This document shows, in pieces, positions 25,739-34,663 of a stretch of DNA of 64,000 nt (positions within the stretch are counted from its first letter, which is position 1; the number at the start of each line of letters is the position of its first letter). The stretch lies in the NCBI RefSeq assembly GCF_001865675.1, contig NZ_CP011319.1:3100001-3164000 (forward strand). Direction: 5' to 3'. Position numbers and translations under genes: made by a program. Under the pieces are notes generated by a model, which saw only the letters and a program-made list of their open reading frames with translations, had not been told where the DNA came from and searched no databases. The stretch is from Janthinobacterium sp. 1_2014MBL_MicDiv. GTDB taxonomy: Bacteria; Pseudomonadota; Gammaproteobacteria; Burkholderiales; Burkholderiaceae_D.

Positions 25739-28700
25739 TTAATACGTGTATTCCGCCGTGAAGCGCACCGAACGCGGCGCCGTGCGGCCAGCCACCTGCA
25801 GGTAATTGCGGGCGATGGCGCCATGGTCTTCTCGCGTTTCGTTGTAGCGCGTCACCGTCTGGCTGTTGAACACATTGAACACGTCCACTTTCAAGCTCAG
25901 GCCTTTGACGGCGCTGGGAGTATAGGCCACATTCAGGTCCAGCTGGGCTTGCCATGGCAGGCGGCCCTGGCTGCCGCGCGGCGCCGGCTTGCCGTTGCAA
26001 TAGAAGTAGGAATCGCCGTAGTCGTTGTCGAACTTCAGGTCATCGGGCAGCGCGCCGATGCAGTTGCGCGGCGCACCCGAGATCAGCGACATGTTGGCGC
26101 CCACGGTCACGTCGGGCACGACCTGCATGAAGCCATACGCCTTGAACGCGTGGCGGTGGTCGCCCGGCAGGTAGCCATAGGCGTTGTACATCAGTTCCTT
26201 GTGGTCGTCGCTGACCGTCAGGCCCACGTCGCCGCCGCCGATGCTGTCGGTCTGGCCTTCCATATTGCCCTTCAGGCCGGACAGGGTGTAGGTCAGCTTG
26301 CCGTACCAGCCGTTCGTGTACGGGTGCTCGACGAACAGGTTCAGGGCGCGGTAGGTGCGCGATGGCAGCGGATTGCCCCACTCCGCCGCCGAGATGTCGA
26401 CGCGGCGCAGGCCCTTGCCGTCGTCGAAGTCGACCATCAGACTGTTGTCGCGGCCCGGGTTGATGATGGCGCACTGGAAGCCGCCCCAGTTGCTCGTGTC
26501 GACGCTGTTGCGCGTGGCCCAGGCTTGCAGCGGACGCGCGTCGCAGACGTCGTCGTTGGTGTCGTTCAGCTTGCGGTACAGCACACTGGCGCCGACCACC
26601 AGCTTCTTGCTCAGGGCACGTTCGAAGCCCAGCGAGAATTCATCCTGCGACAGCGGCTTCAGGCCGATGGCCGTCACTTCGCGCGCATCGCGGCTCTGGC
26701 CGTAGGCATTGTTGGCCGAATACGGCTTGCTGATGGCGTGCAGGCCCGTCGGCGCGCCCGTCACGGGATCGACGCCCGTGTACGTGTACATTTCGCTGGT
26801 GGCCAGGAAGGGACTGGCCATGTTGCTCGACAGATTCGATGGCACCGGCAGGTGGTAGCGGCCGCCATTGGCGAAGAATTTCAGGGTGCCGTCGCCCAGG
26901 TAATCCCAGGTGGCGCCCACGCGCGGGGCGATCATGTTGCGCTGCGAGATGAACGCCACGCCGTCGGTGCTGTAGTTGGTGAACTGTTCGCGGCGCAGAC
27001 CCAGGTCCAGCAGCACTTTTTCAGTGACCTGGTAGTGATCCTGGATGTATTGCGCCGATTGCACGCTGGTGGGACGCGCCAGGTTGGCGTTCAAGTCCTT
27101 GCTCACATAGTAACCCTGCGTGCCGTAACCGCCGCCCTGGGCCGGCGTTTCAAACGCGCCGTTGATCGGGCGGTTCGGATCGGCGGCCTTCTGGTAGCTC
27201 CAGCGGTAGCCGCCGGCCAGGCTCAGGCCCACCTTCGATTCCACGTCGATGCGGTCGATGCCGCCGCGCAGCGAATGCTTGCCCAGCTTGTATTCCAGGT
27301 CCAGGCGCTTGGCCTTCTGGCGGTCTTCCGAGGACGGGTCGATCAGGGTGCCCGTCACCGTCTGCGGATTGGCATACGTCAGCCCTGGCACCTGGGTCGA
27401 GGAATTCGACGACGTCTGCGCCAGCAGCGGGTTGTAGCCGTTCGGCGTGCGGGTGTGCGAGGTGCGCGACTGCCCCATCATCGCCGTCAGCGTCAGGTTG
27501 TCGGTCAAATAGCCGGTGTACTTGAAGATGTCGATGTTCGCGCCCGGCGCGGCCGACGAGCCGCAGCAGTTGGTCGTCGTCTCGCCCTTGCCGGACTGGA
27601 CGCCGTTGCTCGAATGCGTGTCGTAGCTGTAGCCATACGACTGGCTGTCCGTGCGGGTGCGGTCATACAGCTTGGTGTACTCGAAGTGATGGTCGTCCGT
27701 CAGGTTGTAATCGAGCTTGGCCATCATGCGGTCCACCTTGCTCTGGCTGGTGCTCCAGCCGCGCGCCAGCGCCGTGCCCGAGTCGGCGGCGGCCGCCACG
27801 GCCTGGCCGTCGGTGCGCGTCTGTTCCAGCGCGACGAAGGCGAACAGCTTGTTCTTGATCAAAGGACCGCTGCCATACAGGCCCACCACCTTGCTGGTGC
27901 TGCCATTGTCGCGGTTCCAGTACAGCAGATTGCCGTCCGTCTTCGGATTGGCGCCCGTGTTCGGGTAGTAGGTGTTTTCCGGCTCGCCCTTCAGCGAGCG
28001 GGGAATGATGGAAACCTTGCCGCCGAATTCGACCTTGTTGCCGCCGCTCTTGGTGGTGATGTTGATCACGCCGCCGGTGGAACGGCCGAATTCCGAACCA
28101 TAGCCGCCCGACAGCACCTGCATGTTCGAAATCGCGCCAAATGGCAGTTCCGACGCGCCCACCTGGGTCAGGATGTTCGTGATCGGGAAGCCGTTGACAT
28201 AGAACGCGTTTTCCGACTGGCCCGAGCCGCCGATCGACGGCGCGTTGCCGTACACGCTGTTGGTGCCGCGCGAGACGCCCGGCGTCAGCTGCACGATGGA
28301 CGCGACATCGTTGCCCACCGGCAGGGCCTTGAGTTCCTTGGCCGTGAAGATCACGCCATTGTTGGTGTTCGACACGTCGATCGGGTTGCGCGACGCCTTC
28401 ACGACGACGGTCTGTTCCTGGCTGACGGGACCGGCCGCGCTAGCCGGGCCGAAGTTGGCCTCGGCGCCGGCGCCGATCAGGGCCTCGACCTCCTGCGCCG
28501 CCTCGACGGCGCCGGCGCGCAGCACGCGCACCGCATAGCGGCCAGGCGGCATGGAATTGGCCACATAGCGGCCCGACGCATCCGGCGTCAAGGTGCGCTG
28601 CACGCCTGTCGCCAGGTTTTCCAGCACCACGGTGGCGCCGGCCGGCGCGGTCACTTCGCCGAAAATGGTACTGGTGGCGTTCGACTGTGCCCAGGCCTGG

Positions 28701-28780
28701 CCTGGCACGCCTACCGCCAGCGCGATGACGATCGCGGCGGCGCGGCTGATGTCGCGCAATTTGAGTCGGGTGCTATGCAT
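25739..28780 (-). CDS. TonB-dependent receptor with carboxypeptidase-like N-terminal domain
   Basis: A 1013-residue outer-membrane receptor. A signal peptide ends at QAWAQS. A CarboxypepD-reg/Oar-like domain follows (about 38-110: IFGEVTAPAGATVVLENLATG, ASGRYVANSMPPGRYAVRV). The plug is at about 125-240 (LPVGNDVASIVQLTPGV, VLSGGYGSEFGRSTGGVINITTKSG), and the barrel ends RSVRFTAEYTY. There is no STN domain, unlike the three siderophore receptors here. This Oar-like architecture is common in polysaccharide-utilisation loci of proteobacteria, and its place between two glycosidases suggests import of GalNAc-containing oligosaccharides. It lies 81 bp before the GH109 gene and is transcribed with it. 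Confidence 0.85.
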   Translation of the reverse strand: MHSTRLKLRDISRAAAIVIALAVGVPGQAWAQSNATSTIFGEVTAPAGATVVLENLATGVQRTLTPDASGRYVANSMPPGRYAVRVLRAGAVEAAQEVEALIGAGAEANFGPASAAGPVSQEQTVVVKASRNPIDVSNTNNGVIFTAKELKALPVGNDVASIVQLTPGVSRGTNSVYGNAPSIGGSGQSENAFYVNGFPITNILTQVGASELPFGAISNMQVLSGGYGSEFGRSTGGVINITTKSGGNKVEFGGKVSIIPRSLKGEPENTYYPNTGANPKTDGNLLYWNRDNGSTSKVVGLYGSGPLIKNKLFAFVALEQTRTDGQAVAAAADSGTALARGWSTSQSKVDRMMAKLDYNLTDDHHFEYTKLYDRTRTDSQSYGYSYDTHSSNGVQSGKGETTTNCCGSSAAPGANIDIFKYTGYLTDNLTLTAMMGQSRTSHTRTPNGYNPLLAQTSSNSSTQVPGLTYANPQTVTGTLIDPSSEDRQKAKRLDLEYKLGKHSLRGGIDRIDVESKVGLSLAGGYRWSYQKAADPNRPINGAFETPAQGGGYGTQGYYVSKDLNANLARPTSVQSAQYIQDHYQVTEKVLLDLGLRREQFTNYSTDGVAFISQRNMIAPRVGATWDYLGDGTLKFFANGGRYHLPVPSNLSSNMASPFLATSEMYTYTGVDPVTGAPTGLHAISKPYSANNAYGQSRDAREVTAIGLKPLSQDEFSLGFERALSKKLVVGASVLYRKLNDTNDDVCDARPLQAWATRNSVDTSNWGGFQCAIINPGRDNSLMVDFDDGKGLRRVDISAAEWGNPLPSRTYRALNLFVEHPYTNGWYGKLTYTLSGLKGNMEGQTDSIGGGDVGLTVSDDHKELMYNAYGYLPGDHRHAFKAYGFMQVVPDVTVGANMSLISGAPRNCIGALPDDLKFDNDYGDSYFYCNGKPAPRGSQGRLPWQAQLDLNVAYTPSAVKGLSLKVDVFNVFNSQTVTRYNETREDHGAIARNYLQVAGRTAPRSVRFTAEYTY

Positions 28781-28813
28781 AATGGTCTCTCCGTCTATAT
28801 ATGAGGGTTATAA

Positions 28814-28850
28814 GCGCCCCTCCCCGGTCCGAAGAGGGGTGCGTTTTTTT
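28814..28850. terminator. Hairpin with T-run between GH31 and receptor genes
   Basis: GCGCCCCTC pairs with GAGGGGTGC (9 bp, one G-U) followed by seven T on the plus strand. No plus-strand gene ends here. On the minus strand the A-run precedes and only TTAT follows the stem, so it may partly attenuate transcription from GH31 into the receptor gene. Confidence 0.5.
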
Positions 28851-28869
28851 ATTGTTGGTGGTAGTTCGG

Positions 28870-31800
28870 TCAGCGCGGCTTGACGGTCGCGCCTTCCGTG
28901 CCGGTCAGTACGGCGTTGGCCCAATTGCCGCAGACCTGGGCCGGTTGGGCGCCGCGCGCGCCCAGGGTGCGCAAACTGAGCTGGCTCAGGCCGCGTACAT
29001 CGATTTCGGGTTTGACTACCCCGGGAGCCGTGACCAGGCCGCTGTCATACAGCAGCCGCTCACCGCTCCATACCTGGAATTGCAAGCCGCCCGCGCTGCG
29101 GCAGCTATCGTCCACGCCCAGGTCGGCGCGCAGCAGATTCCAGTTCCCCGCCAGCTGCAGGTCGATGCGGCTGGCAGGTCCCACGCCGAGGCCCTTGCGG
29201 AACCACAGCCCGTTCATGCGCATCTCGGCAGCCTTGCCGGCCGGCCGGTCGCGCCCGATGTTCTTCGGCAGCGCCAGGTCCGACAGGTAGCGCTGCACTT
29301 CCGCGCCTTCGGCCACGCGGTGCTCGAGCACGCGGAATTCGGACAGGGTGACGGGCGCCACGTCGGTCGCCAGCGCGGCGTCGAAGGCGCGCGCCACCGG
29401 TGCGGCCTGCGCCGCCGTGACCATCGGGTCCGTGCTGGCCGCGCCGTCGCCTTCCGGATTTTGCGTGCTCATGACGCGGAAGCGCAGCAAACGCCCTGCC
29501 GTGGCCGGGAAATTGATCGTCTGCATGCCCTGCGCCAGCTTGAGGGTGCCGCGCGCCAGCGGCGCGCCCCATTCGCCGTTGTTGTCGCCGATATAAATCT
29601 CGTAGTCGCGCACCTGGCCATGTTTCCAGTGCTGGTCGTTGCGCGGCGCCAGTTCGATGCCGTCCACCAGGCGCCGCTCCGTAAAGCCGATCACCCATTC
29701 ATGCGGACCGCTCTTGACGGCCGGGCTGCGCACGGTGCGGAACCAGGTCTCGGGCTTGCCGTCGAAGGCGTTTTCCAGCGCATAGCCGCTTTCTTCAAGG
29801 GGACGCGCCACCACCTGCATGGCGTCGGCCGGCAAGGCGCGGCCCGGCACCGGGGCGGCCGGGAAATCGGCATCGGTCCTGGCCACGGCCAGCGCGCCGG
29901 CGACCTGCAACATCAAGGCCTGGCGGATATCCTGCGCCGCCACCTTCACGTGCAAGGTGCCCTGGCGTTCGGCCGCATCGAAGAACCAGCCTTCGGCCGC
30001 CCGGTCGTAGGTGGCGCGGTCGGCTGCGGCGGCAAGCAGGCGCTCGCCGGCATGCACGGTCGCCGGACGCTGGCCCGCCAGCATGCGCAGCGCATAGCTG
30101 CGGCGCGCTTCCTGGCCCTGGTACTTGCCGTCGACGGCGCCAATCTCCACGCGCACATCGGCGCCGCTGGCGTGCATGCGCATCACTTGCTGGCTGAAGG
30201 CGCCGCCCTGGTACTGGCGCGTGTTGCCGTCGTCTTCATACAGGGTGTATGCCGAGTCGCCGTGCGGATAGATATCGAGCGTGAGTTGGTCCTTCGGCTT
30301 CTGGCCGTCGTACAGCATTTCCGGATACATGGGCAGGATGGCGCCGGCGCGCACGAACACGGGCAGCTTTTCCAAGGTCACCTGCAGGTCCAGGTCGCGC
30401 CCCCTGGCGCCGGCCGTGGCCTGGCGGCCATCCCAGTAGTCGTACCACGTGCCCTGCGGCAGGTGGATGCCCTTGCGCCAGCCGCCGCTGACGGCCTGGC
30501 TGCGGTAGACGGGCGCCACCAGCACGTCGCGGCCCAGCAGGAACTGGTATTTGTAGGCTTCCGTGTAGGCGGCCGGGTCTTGCGGGTAATCCCACATCAA
30601 TCCCCGCACCAGCGGCGCGCCCGTCTGCTCCGCTTCGCGCGTCAGCGTATACATATACGGCGTGAGGCGCATCTTGAGCTTCAGGTAGCGGCGGTTGATA
30701 TCGCGGTACGGCTGCTCGAACCACCATGGATGCTTGCGCTCGGCCGCGGCCCAGCCGGACATGCCCATCAGCACGGGCGTGAAGCTCTTCCATTGCAGGT
30801 CGCGCAGATAGGTTTCCGGGCTGCCGCCGAAGATGGCGTCGACGTCGCCGGACGCATACGCCTGGCCGGACAGGCCCGAGCCGATCAGGGTCGGGATGTG
30901 CCAGCGGATATAGTCCCAGCTGGCGCTCTGGTCGCCCGTCCACGCCACGGCGTAGCGCTGGATGCCGGCCCAGCCCATCACCGTCCACAGGAAGGGACGG
31001 CTGTCGGAATTGTTCAGGATGCCGTCGTAGGCGGACTTGTTCGCATCCATGGCGAACTGGTAGCCCTTGCCCGTCCACGCCACGTCCAGCTTTTGCACGC
31101 GGCTGCCCGCCTGGCCCACCTCCCAGGCGATCTTGTCGACGCCGTTTTCCGTCCACAGGCCCGTGCGGAAGCCATAGCCGGCCAGGCCCTTCACGGTTTC
31201 CGGCAGCTGCGTATAGCCGCAGCCGTAGCCGTCGTTGGGCAGGATCCAGCCGCCCGGCATGTCATGTTCGCGGTACTGGCGCGCCACGGTTTCCACCACG
31301 TCCGGCGTCTTGCCCGTCGGGCCATCGCTCCAGCCTTTCGGCACGGAGCCGGGCTTTTTCACGTTGTCGCCATCGTTGTAGCAATCGGCGTCGCCGTATT
31401 CCAGCGCCCAGCGTGGCAGCATGCGCGCGCGGCCCGTCAGTTCCGTGTAGCGGGCGACGACGTCGCGCACGTCCTTGCCGACGAAGAAATAGGCGTCGAA
31501 ACGGCCTTCCGCGTGCTGCAGCGAGATCTGTTCATTGTCGCGCAAGTCGTAATTGCCGTCGGACCAGGTGTTGCGCAGCATGCCCCAGCCCCGTGAGCTC
31601 ATGAGAAATGGCGCGGGATTCGGGCGGTCACCCTCTTCCCAGCCGCCCGAATAAGAGACGGGCACCTGCCTGCCCTTGAATTCGAAACGGCCGTTTTGCT
31701 GGCCGCCGCCGAAATAACGTTCGCCGGGCGCGCTGGACAGCACCTGCACGCCCTGCTTGGCGTCCAGCGACAGCGGCTGCACTTCGCGCCACAGCGGCAC

Positions 31801-32220
31801 GCTGTCGCCGGCGCGGAACAGGGTAAAGCGCAGCGGCTTGCGGTCGATGCGCAGGCTCAGCGCCTCGGTGGAAATCAGGATATGGTCGGCCTGTTCGCTG
31901 ACTTTATACGCCACCTGCGCGGCCGGCTGGCCGACGACGATGGGCGCGGCCTTGTCGCCAGGTCCCGTCAAGCCCGTTTTCGGCCCGGCCCAGATGCGCA
32001 GCACGTCCGCCTGCGGCAGGCTGACACGCAGCTGCACGCCCGTGTCGCTGCGCACATCCCAGCCCAGCCCTTCGCCCTTGGCCACGTCGGCCGCATGCAC
32101 GGCGCTCAGTGCCTGCAGGTTACCGATGGGAGCGGCATGCGCCCCGTGGAGTGCCAGGGTGGACAGGGCGGCAAGCACGCAGGCGGCGATGGCACGGCGG
32201 GGAAGCGGGAGTGGTTTCAT
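28870..32220 (-). CDS. GH31 glycosidase with C-terminal carbohydrate-binding modules, probable alpha-N-acetylgalactosaminidase (subfamily 18 type)
   Basis: A 1116-residue secreted enzyme; the start at 32220 gives a signal peptide ending LHGAHA. The GH31 barrel spans about 260-600. The predicted nucleophile is Asp379 (QKLDVAWTG) and the acid/base Asp430 (AVAWTGDQSASW). The LDVAW context, rather than the W-x-D-M-N-E of alpha-glucosidases, resembles the GH31_18 alpha-GalNAcases described from Enterococcus and Bacteroides; this is from memory and needs alignment. Two appendages follow: an F5/8-type discoidin-like module (about 790-950) and an NPCBM module (about 985-1095, RMNGLWFRKGLGVGPASRID). 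It is the first gene of the leftward unit, divergent from agaS, under the promoter at 32258-32286. Confidence 0.85.
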   Translation of the reverse strand: MKPLPLPRRAIAACVLAALSTLALHGAHAAPIGNLQALSAVHAADVAKGEGLGWDVRSDTGVQLRVSLPQADVLRIWAGPKTGLTGPGDKAAPIVVGQPAAQVAYKVSEQADHILISTEALSLRIDRKPLRFTLFRAGDSVPLWREVQPLSLDAKQGVQVLSSAPGERYFGGGQQNGRFEFKGRQVPVSYSGGWEEGDRPNPAPFLMSSRGWGMLRNTWSDGNYDLRDNEQISLQHAEGRFDAYFFVGKDVRDVVARYTELTGRARMLPRWALEYGDADCYNDGDNVKKPGSVPKGWSDGPTGKTPDVVETVARQYREHDMPGGWILPNDGYGCGYTQLPETVKGLAGYGFRTGLWTENGVDKIAWEVGQAGSRVQKLDVAWTGKGYQFAMDANKSAYDGILNNSDSRPFLWTVMGWAGIQRYAVAWTGDQSASWDYIRWHIPTLIGSGLSGQAYASGDVDAIFGGSPETYLRDLQWKSFTPVLMGMSGWAAAERKHPWWFEQPYRDINRRYLKLKMRLTPYMYTLTREAEQTGAPLVRGLMWDYPQDPAAYTEAYKYQFLLGRDVLVAPVYRSQAVSGGWRKGIHLPQGTWYDYWDGRQATAGARGRDLDLQVTLEKLPVFVRAGAILPMYPEMLYDGQKPKDQLTLDIYPHGDSAYTLYEDDGNTRQYQGGAFSQQVMRMHASGADVRVEIGAVDGKYQGQEARRSYALRMLAGQRPATVHAGERLLAAAADRATYDRAAEGWFFDAAERQGTLHVKVAAQDIRQALMLQVAGALAVARTDADFPAAPVPGRALPADAMQVVARPLEESGYALENAFDGKPETWFRTVRSPAVKSGPHEWVIGFTERRLVDGIELAPRNDQHWKHGQVRDYEIYIGDNNGEWGAPLARGTLKLAQGMQTINFPATAGRLLRFRVMSTQNPEGDGAASTDPMVTAAQAAPVARAFDAALATDVAPVTLSEFRVLEHRVAEGAEVQRYLSDLALPKNIGRDRPAGKAAEMRMNGLWFRKGLGVGPASRIDLQLAGNWNLLRADLGVDDSCRSAGGLQFQVWSGERLLYDSGLVTAPGVVKPEIDVRGLSQLSLRTLGARGAQPAQVCGNWANAVLTGTEGATVKPR

Positions 32221-32257
32221 CTGGCAAGCTTTCAGAAAAGTGCGATGCGATGGGAAT

Positions 32258-32286
32258 ACTTTAAGAAGAAAAATAAACATCGTCAA
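32258..32286 (-). promoter_or_regulatory. Sigma-70 promoter for the GH31-receptor-GH109 unit
   Basis: On the minus strand TTGACG (-35), a 17-bp spacer and TAAAGT (-10), 38 bp upstream of the start. A TAACTTTCTTTTTATTG stretch resembling an AgaR half-operator overlaps the -35 end. Confidence 0.6.
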
Positions 32287-32492
32287 TAAAAAGAAAGTTA
32301 TTGCGTGAAATTATTCTAAAAAAGCCCAAATATGGCGTATTTATCTTTCGATTCACCAAAATGTCACACTATGCACTTTCGTTATCGTCGTATATCGGCG
32401 ACAAATCGTCTCGACATGGGCTTGTGCACTGCAAAAAACCGCCATTGCCGGACACATGAACGCAGACATATCGCAAGACAACAAAGTATTTA

Positions 32493-32523
32493 CTTTCGTT
32501 TTACTTTCGTATTTGACTTTTCG
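32493..32523 (+). promoter_or_regulatory. AgaR-like operator: CTTTCG repeat array
   Basis: CTTTCG at 32493 and 32504 and CTTTTCG at 32517 lie in a T-rich run ACTTTCGTTTTACTTTCG. It fits by eye most positions of the enterobacterial AgaR consensus (MMTTTCRTTTYRTTTY). It overlaps the -35 of the agaS promoter, as expected for a repressor site. The DeoR-family regulator at 36043 is the likely binder. Confidence 0.55.
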
Positions 32524-32541
32524 AAATTTAGTATTTATGCT
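32513..32541 (+). promoter_or_regulatory. Sigma-70 promoter for the agaS operon
   Basis: TTGACT (-35), a 17-bp spacer and TATGCT (-10), 31 bp upstream of the agaS ATG. Five of six -35 bases match the consensus. Confidence 0.7.
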
Positions 32542-32572
32542 TTATCACAACAAACACTTTACTGACACTTCC

Positions 32573-33709
32573 ATGACTACCCTTCTTCAGCGTGACATTC
32601 AAACCTGGCGCGACATCGGCGGCCTGCATACGGCCGAGGAGATCGCCCATCAGCCAGCCATCTGGCGCGCGCTGGCCGGCATTTTGCGCGCCGAGCAAGC
32701 CAGCCTGGCCGCCTTCCTCGGCGACGCGCTGCGCAATCCCCGGCAGCGCGTCATCCTGACGGGCGCCGGCAGCTCGGCCTATGTGGGCGAGATCGTCGTC
32801 GATGAACTCAATGCCGCCTGGCCGGCGCAGATCCGCGCCATCGCCACCACGACTTTGCTGACGCACCATGAGCTGTACCTGGAAGCGGATGCGCCCACGC
32901 TGCTCGTGTCGTTTGCCCGCAGCGGCGACAGCCCGGAAAGCCTGGCCGCCGTGGAATTGCTGCGCCAGGTCGTGCCTGGCGCGCGCTTCCTCAATATCAC
33001 CTGCAATGCGGATGGCAAGCTGGCGCGCCAGGGCGCCAATGACGCCCAAACCTACAACCTGCTGATGCCGGCCGGCAGCTGCGACCGCGGCTTCGCCATG
33101 ACCAGCAGCTTTAGCAGCATGCTGCTGGCGGCCCTGGCGGTGCTGGGCAAGCATACGGACCTGGCGCGCCTGGATACCCTGGCCAGCCTGGGCGAACAGG
33201 CGTTGCGCGACTGGTCGGCGCCCGTGGCGGACCTCGGCTCGCAGCCGGTGCAGCGCGTGGTCTACCTGGGCAGCGGCCCGCTGGAAGCGCTGGCCAAGGA
33301 AGCGGCCCTGAAAATCCTGGAGCTGACGGGCGGGCGCGTGATGGCGATGGCGAATACGGCGCTGGGCTTCCGCCACGGCCCGAAATCGGCCGTCACCACG
33401 GAGTCGCTGGTGATCCTGCTGCGCAGCAGCAAGCCGCTGGCGCGCCAGTACGAGGACGACTTACTGAAAGAACTGCAGCGCGACAGCGTGGCGCAGGCAT
33501 GCCTGACCGTGGGCATCGGCGGCGACCTGTCGGCCGACGCGCCGGCCTGGCCCGACGCCTGGCTGGCCCCGCTGTGGCTGCTGATGGCGCAGCAATACGC
33601 GCTGCACCAGTCCGCGCTGCTGCAACTGCGCCCCGACAATCCATTCGCCGGCGGCATCGTCAACCGTGTCGTGCAGGGCGTCACCATCTATGGCCATGAG
33701 CAATTCTAA
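32573..33709 (+). CDS. agaS: AgaS, galactosamine-6-phosphate deaminase/isomerase (SIS domains)
   Basis: A 378-residue protein with two sugar-isomerase (SIS) domains: ILTGAGSSAYVGEIV (about 63-77) with TLLVSFARSGDSPES, and VYLGSGPLEALAKEAALKILELTGG (second half) with ANTALGFRHGPKS. Length and motifs match AgaS, which converts galactosamine-6-phosphate to tagatose-6-phosphate plus ammonia. The start at 32573 is preferred over an in-frame ATG at 32456 that lies upstream of the promoter. It is the first gene of the rightward operon and overlaps the kinase gene. Confidence 0.9.
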   Translation: MTTLLQRDIQTWRDIGGLHTAEEIAHQPAIWRALAGILRAEQASLAAFLGDALRNPRQRVILTGAGSSAYVGEIVVDELNAAWPAQIRAIATTTLLTHHELYLEADAPTLLVSFARSGDSPESLAAVELLRQVVPGARFLNITCNADGKLARQGANDAQTYNLLMPAGSCDRGFAMTSSFSSMLLAALAVLGKHTDLARLDTLASLGEQALRDWSAPVADLGSQPVQRVVYLGSGPLEALAKEAALKILELTGGRVMAMANTALGFRHGPKSAVTTESLVILLRSSKPLARQYEDDLLKELQRDSVAQACLTVGIGGDLSADAPAWPDAWLAPLWLLMAQQYALHQSALLQLRPDNPFAGGIVNRVVQGVTIYGHEQF

Positions 33710-34658
33710 TCCTGAGCAGCACGCGCAGCGGCGCGGCTACCACGGCATCGACATCGGCGGCAGCAAGATGGAGCTGGTGGCGTTTGCTGACCGCGATGGC
33801 GCGCTGGAAGAAGTATTCCGCGAGCGCGTGGCCACGCCCGGCGACGATTTCCCCGCCTTCGTGCAAGCCATCGTCGACCTGGTGGCGCATGGCGACGCGG
33901 CGCTGGGCAGCGCCGCGCCCGTCGGCATCGGCTTGCCCGGCGTGATCGACAGCGCCAGCGGCCGCCAGCTCAGCTCCAACGTGCCGGCCCTGAACGGCCG
34001 CCTGGTGGCGCAGACCTTGCAGCAAACCTTGCAGCGCCCCGTCGCCATCGGCAACGATTGCCAATGCTTCGCCCTGTCCGAGGCGCAGGGCGGCGCGGCC
34101 GGCCATGTCGCCAGCATGTTCGGCGCCATCCTCGGCACGGGCGCCGGCGGCGGCTATTGCGTGGGCGGCCAGCTGCTGCGCGGCTTTAACGGCGTGGCCG
34201 GCGAATGGGGCCACTGGAGCCTGCCGGCCGCCCTGCTGGTGCAGCACGGCTTGACGGACTACGCCTGCCCCTGCGGCAAGCAGGGCTGCCTGGAGCGCTA
34301 TGTCTCCGGTCCGGCCATGAGCAAGCTGCACGCGCATTTCGGCGGCGACGGCGCCGAGCCGCTGGCCATCATGGCGCGCGCCAACATGGGCGACGCCGTG
34401 GCCCAGCGCACGGTGGCCGTGCACCTCGACATCCTCGGCCACGCGCTGGCCGGCCTGGTGCTGGCCTACGATCCGCACGCCATCGTGCTCGGTGGCGGCC
34501 TGTCCAAGCTGCCGCACCTGTACGACAAGCTGCCGGCCGCCGTCAGGCGCCACCTGTTCCCCGGCGTGCACGTGCCGCCCATCCTGCCGCCGCGCTTTGG
34601 CGACGCCGGCGGCGCACGCGGCGCCGCCCTCCTGATCCGACAACATACGAAGGCTTGA
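33696..34658 (+). CDS. ROK family sugar kinase, probable GalNAc kinase (AgaK-like)
   Basis: A 320-residue ROK kinase. The ATP-binding motif GIDIGGSKMELVA is near residue 17, the catalytic Asp lies in IGNDCQCFALSEA, and the zinc motif CPCGKQGCLE is intact. ROK kinases phosphorylate hexoses and N-acetylhexosamines; here the setting points to GalNAc to GalNAc-6-phosphate, replacing the PTS used in enterobacteria. The start overlaps the end of agaS by 14 bp (ATG 33696; ATG 33690 is also possible), implying coupling. GlcNAc kinase activity cannot be excluded. Confidence 0.85.
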   Translation: MSNSNPEQHAQRRGYHGIDIGGSKMELVAFADRDGALEEVFRERVATPGDDFPAFVQAIVDLVAHGDAALGSAAPVGIGLPGVIDSASGRQLSSNVPALNGRLVAQTLQQTLQRPVAIGNDCQCFALSEAQGGAAGHVASMFGAILGTGAGGGYCVGGQLLRGFNGVAGEWGHWSLPAALLVQHGLTDYACPCGKQGCLERYVSGPAMSKLHAHFGGDGAEPLAIMARANMGDAVAQRTVAVHLDILGHALAGLVLAYDPHAIVLGGGLSKLPHLYDKLPAAVRRHLFPGVHVPPILPPRFGDAGGARGAALLIRQHTKA

Positions 34659-34663
34659 GAACG

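Larger units (their letters stand above)
32221..32572. other. Divergent control region of the GalNAc locus (352 bp, AT-rich)
   Basis: No gene is seen. The region is far richer in A and T than its surroundings. It holds one promoter for each divergent unit, four CTTTCG elements (32345, 32376, 32493, 32504) and a CTTTTCG at 32517, with the last three spaced roughly one helical turn apart around the agaS promoter. Confidence 0.75.

Noticed and set aside
28781..28869. Riboswitch-like leader before the large TonB receptor
   Set aside because: Only a single terminator-like hairpin is seen, with no aptamer-like structure.
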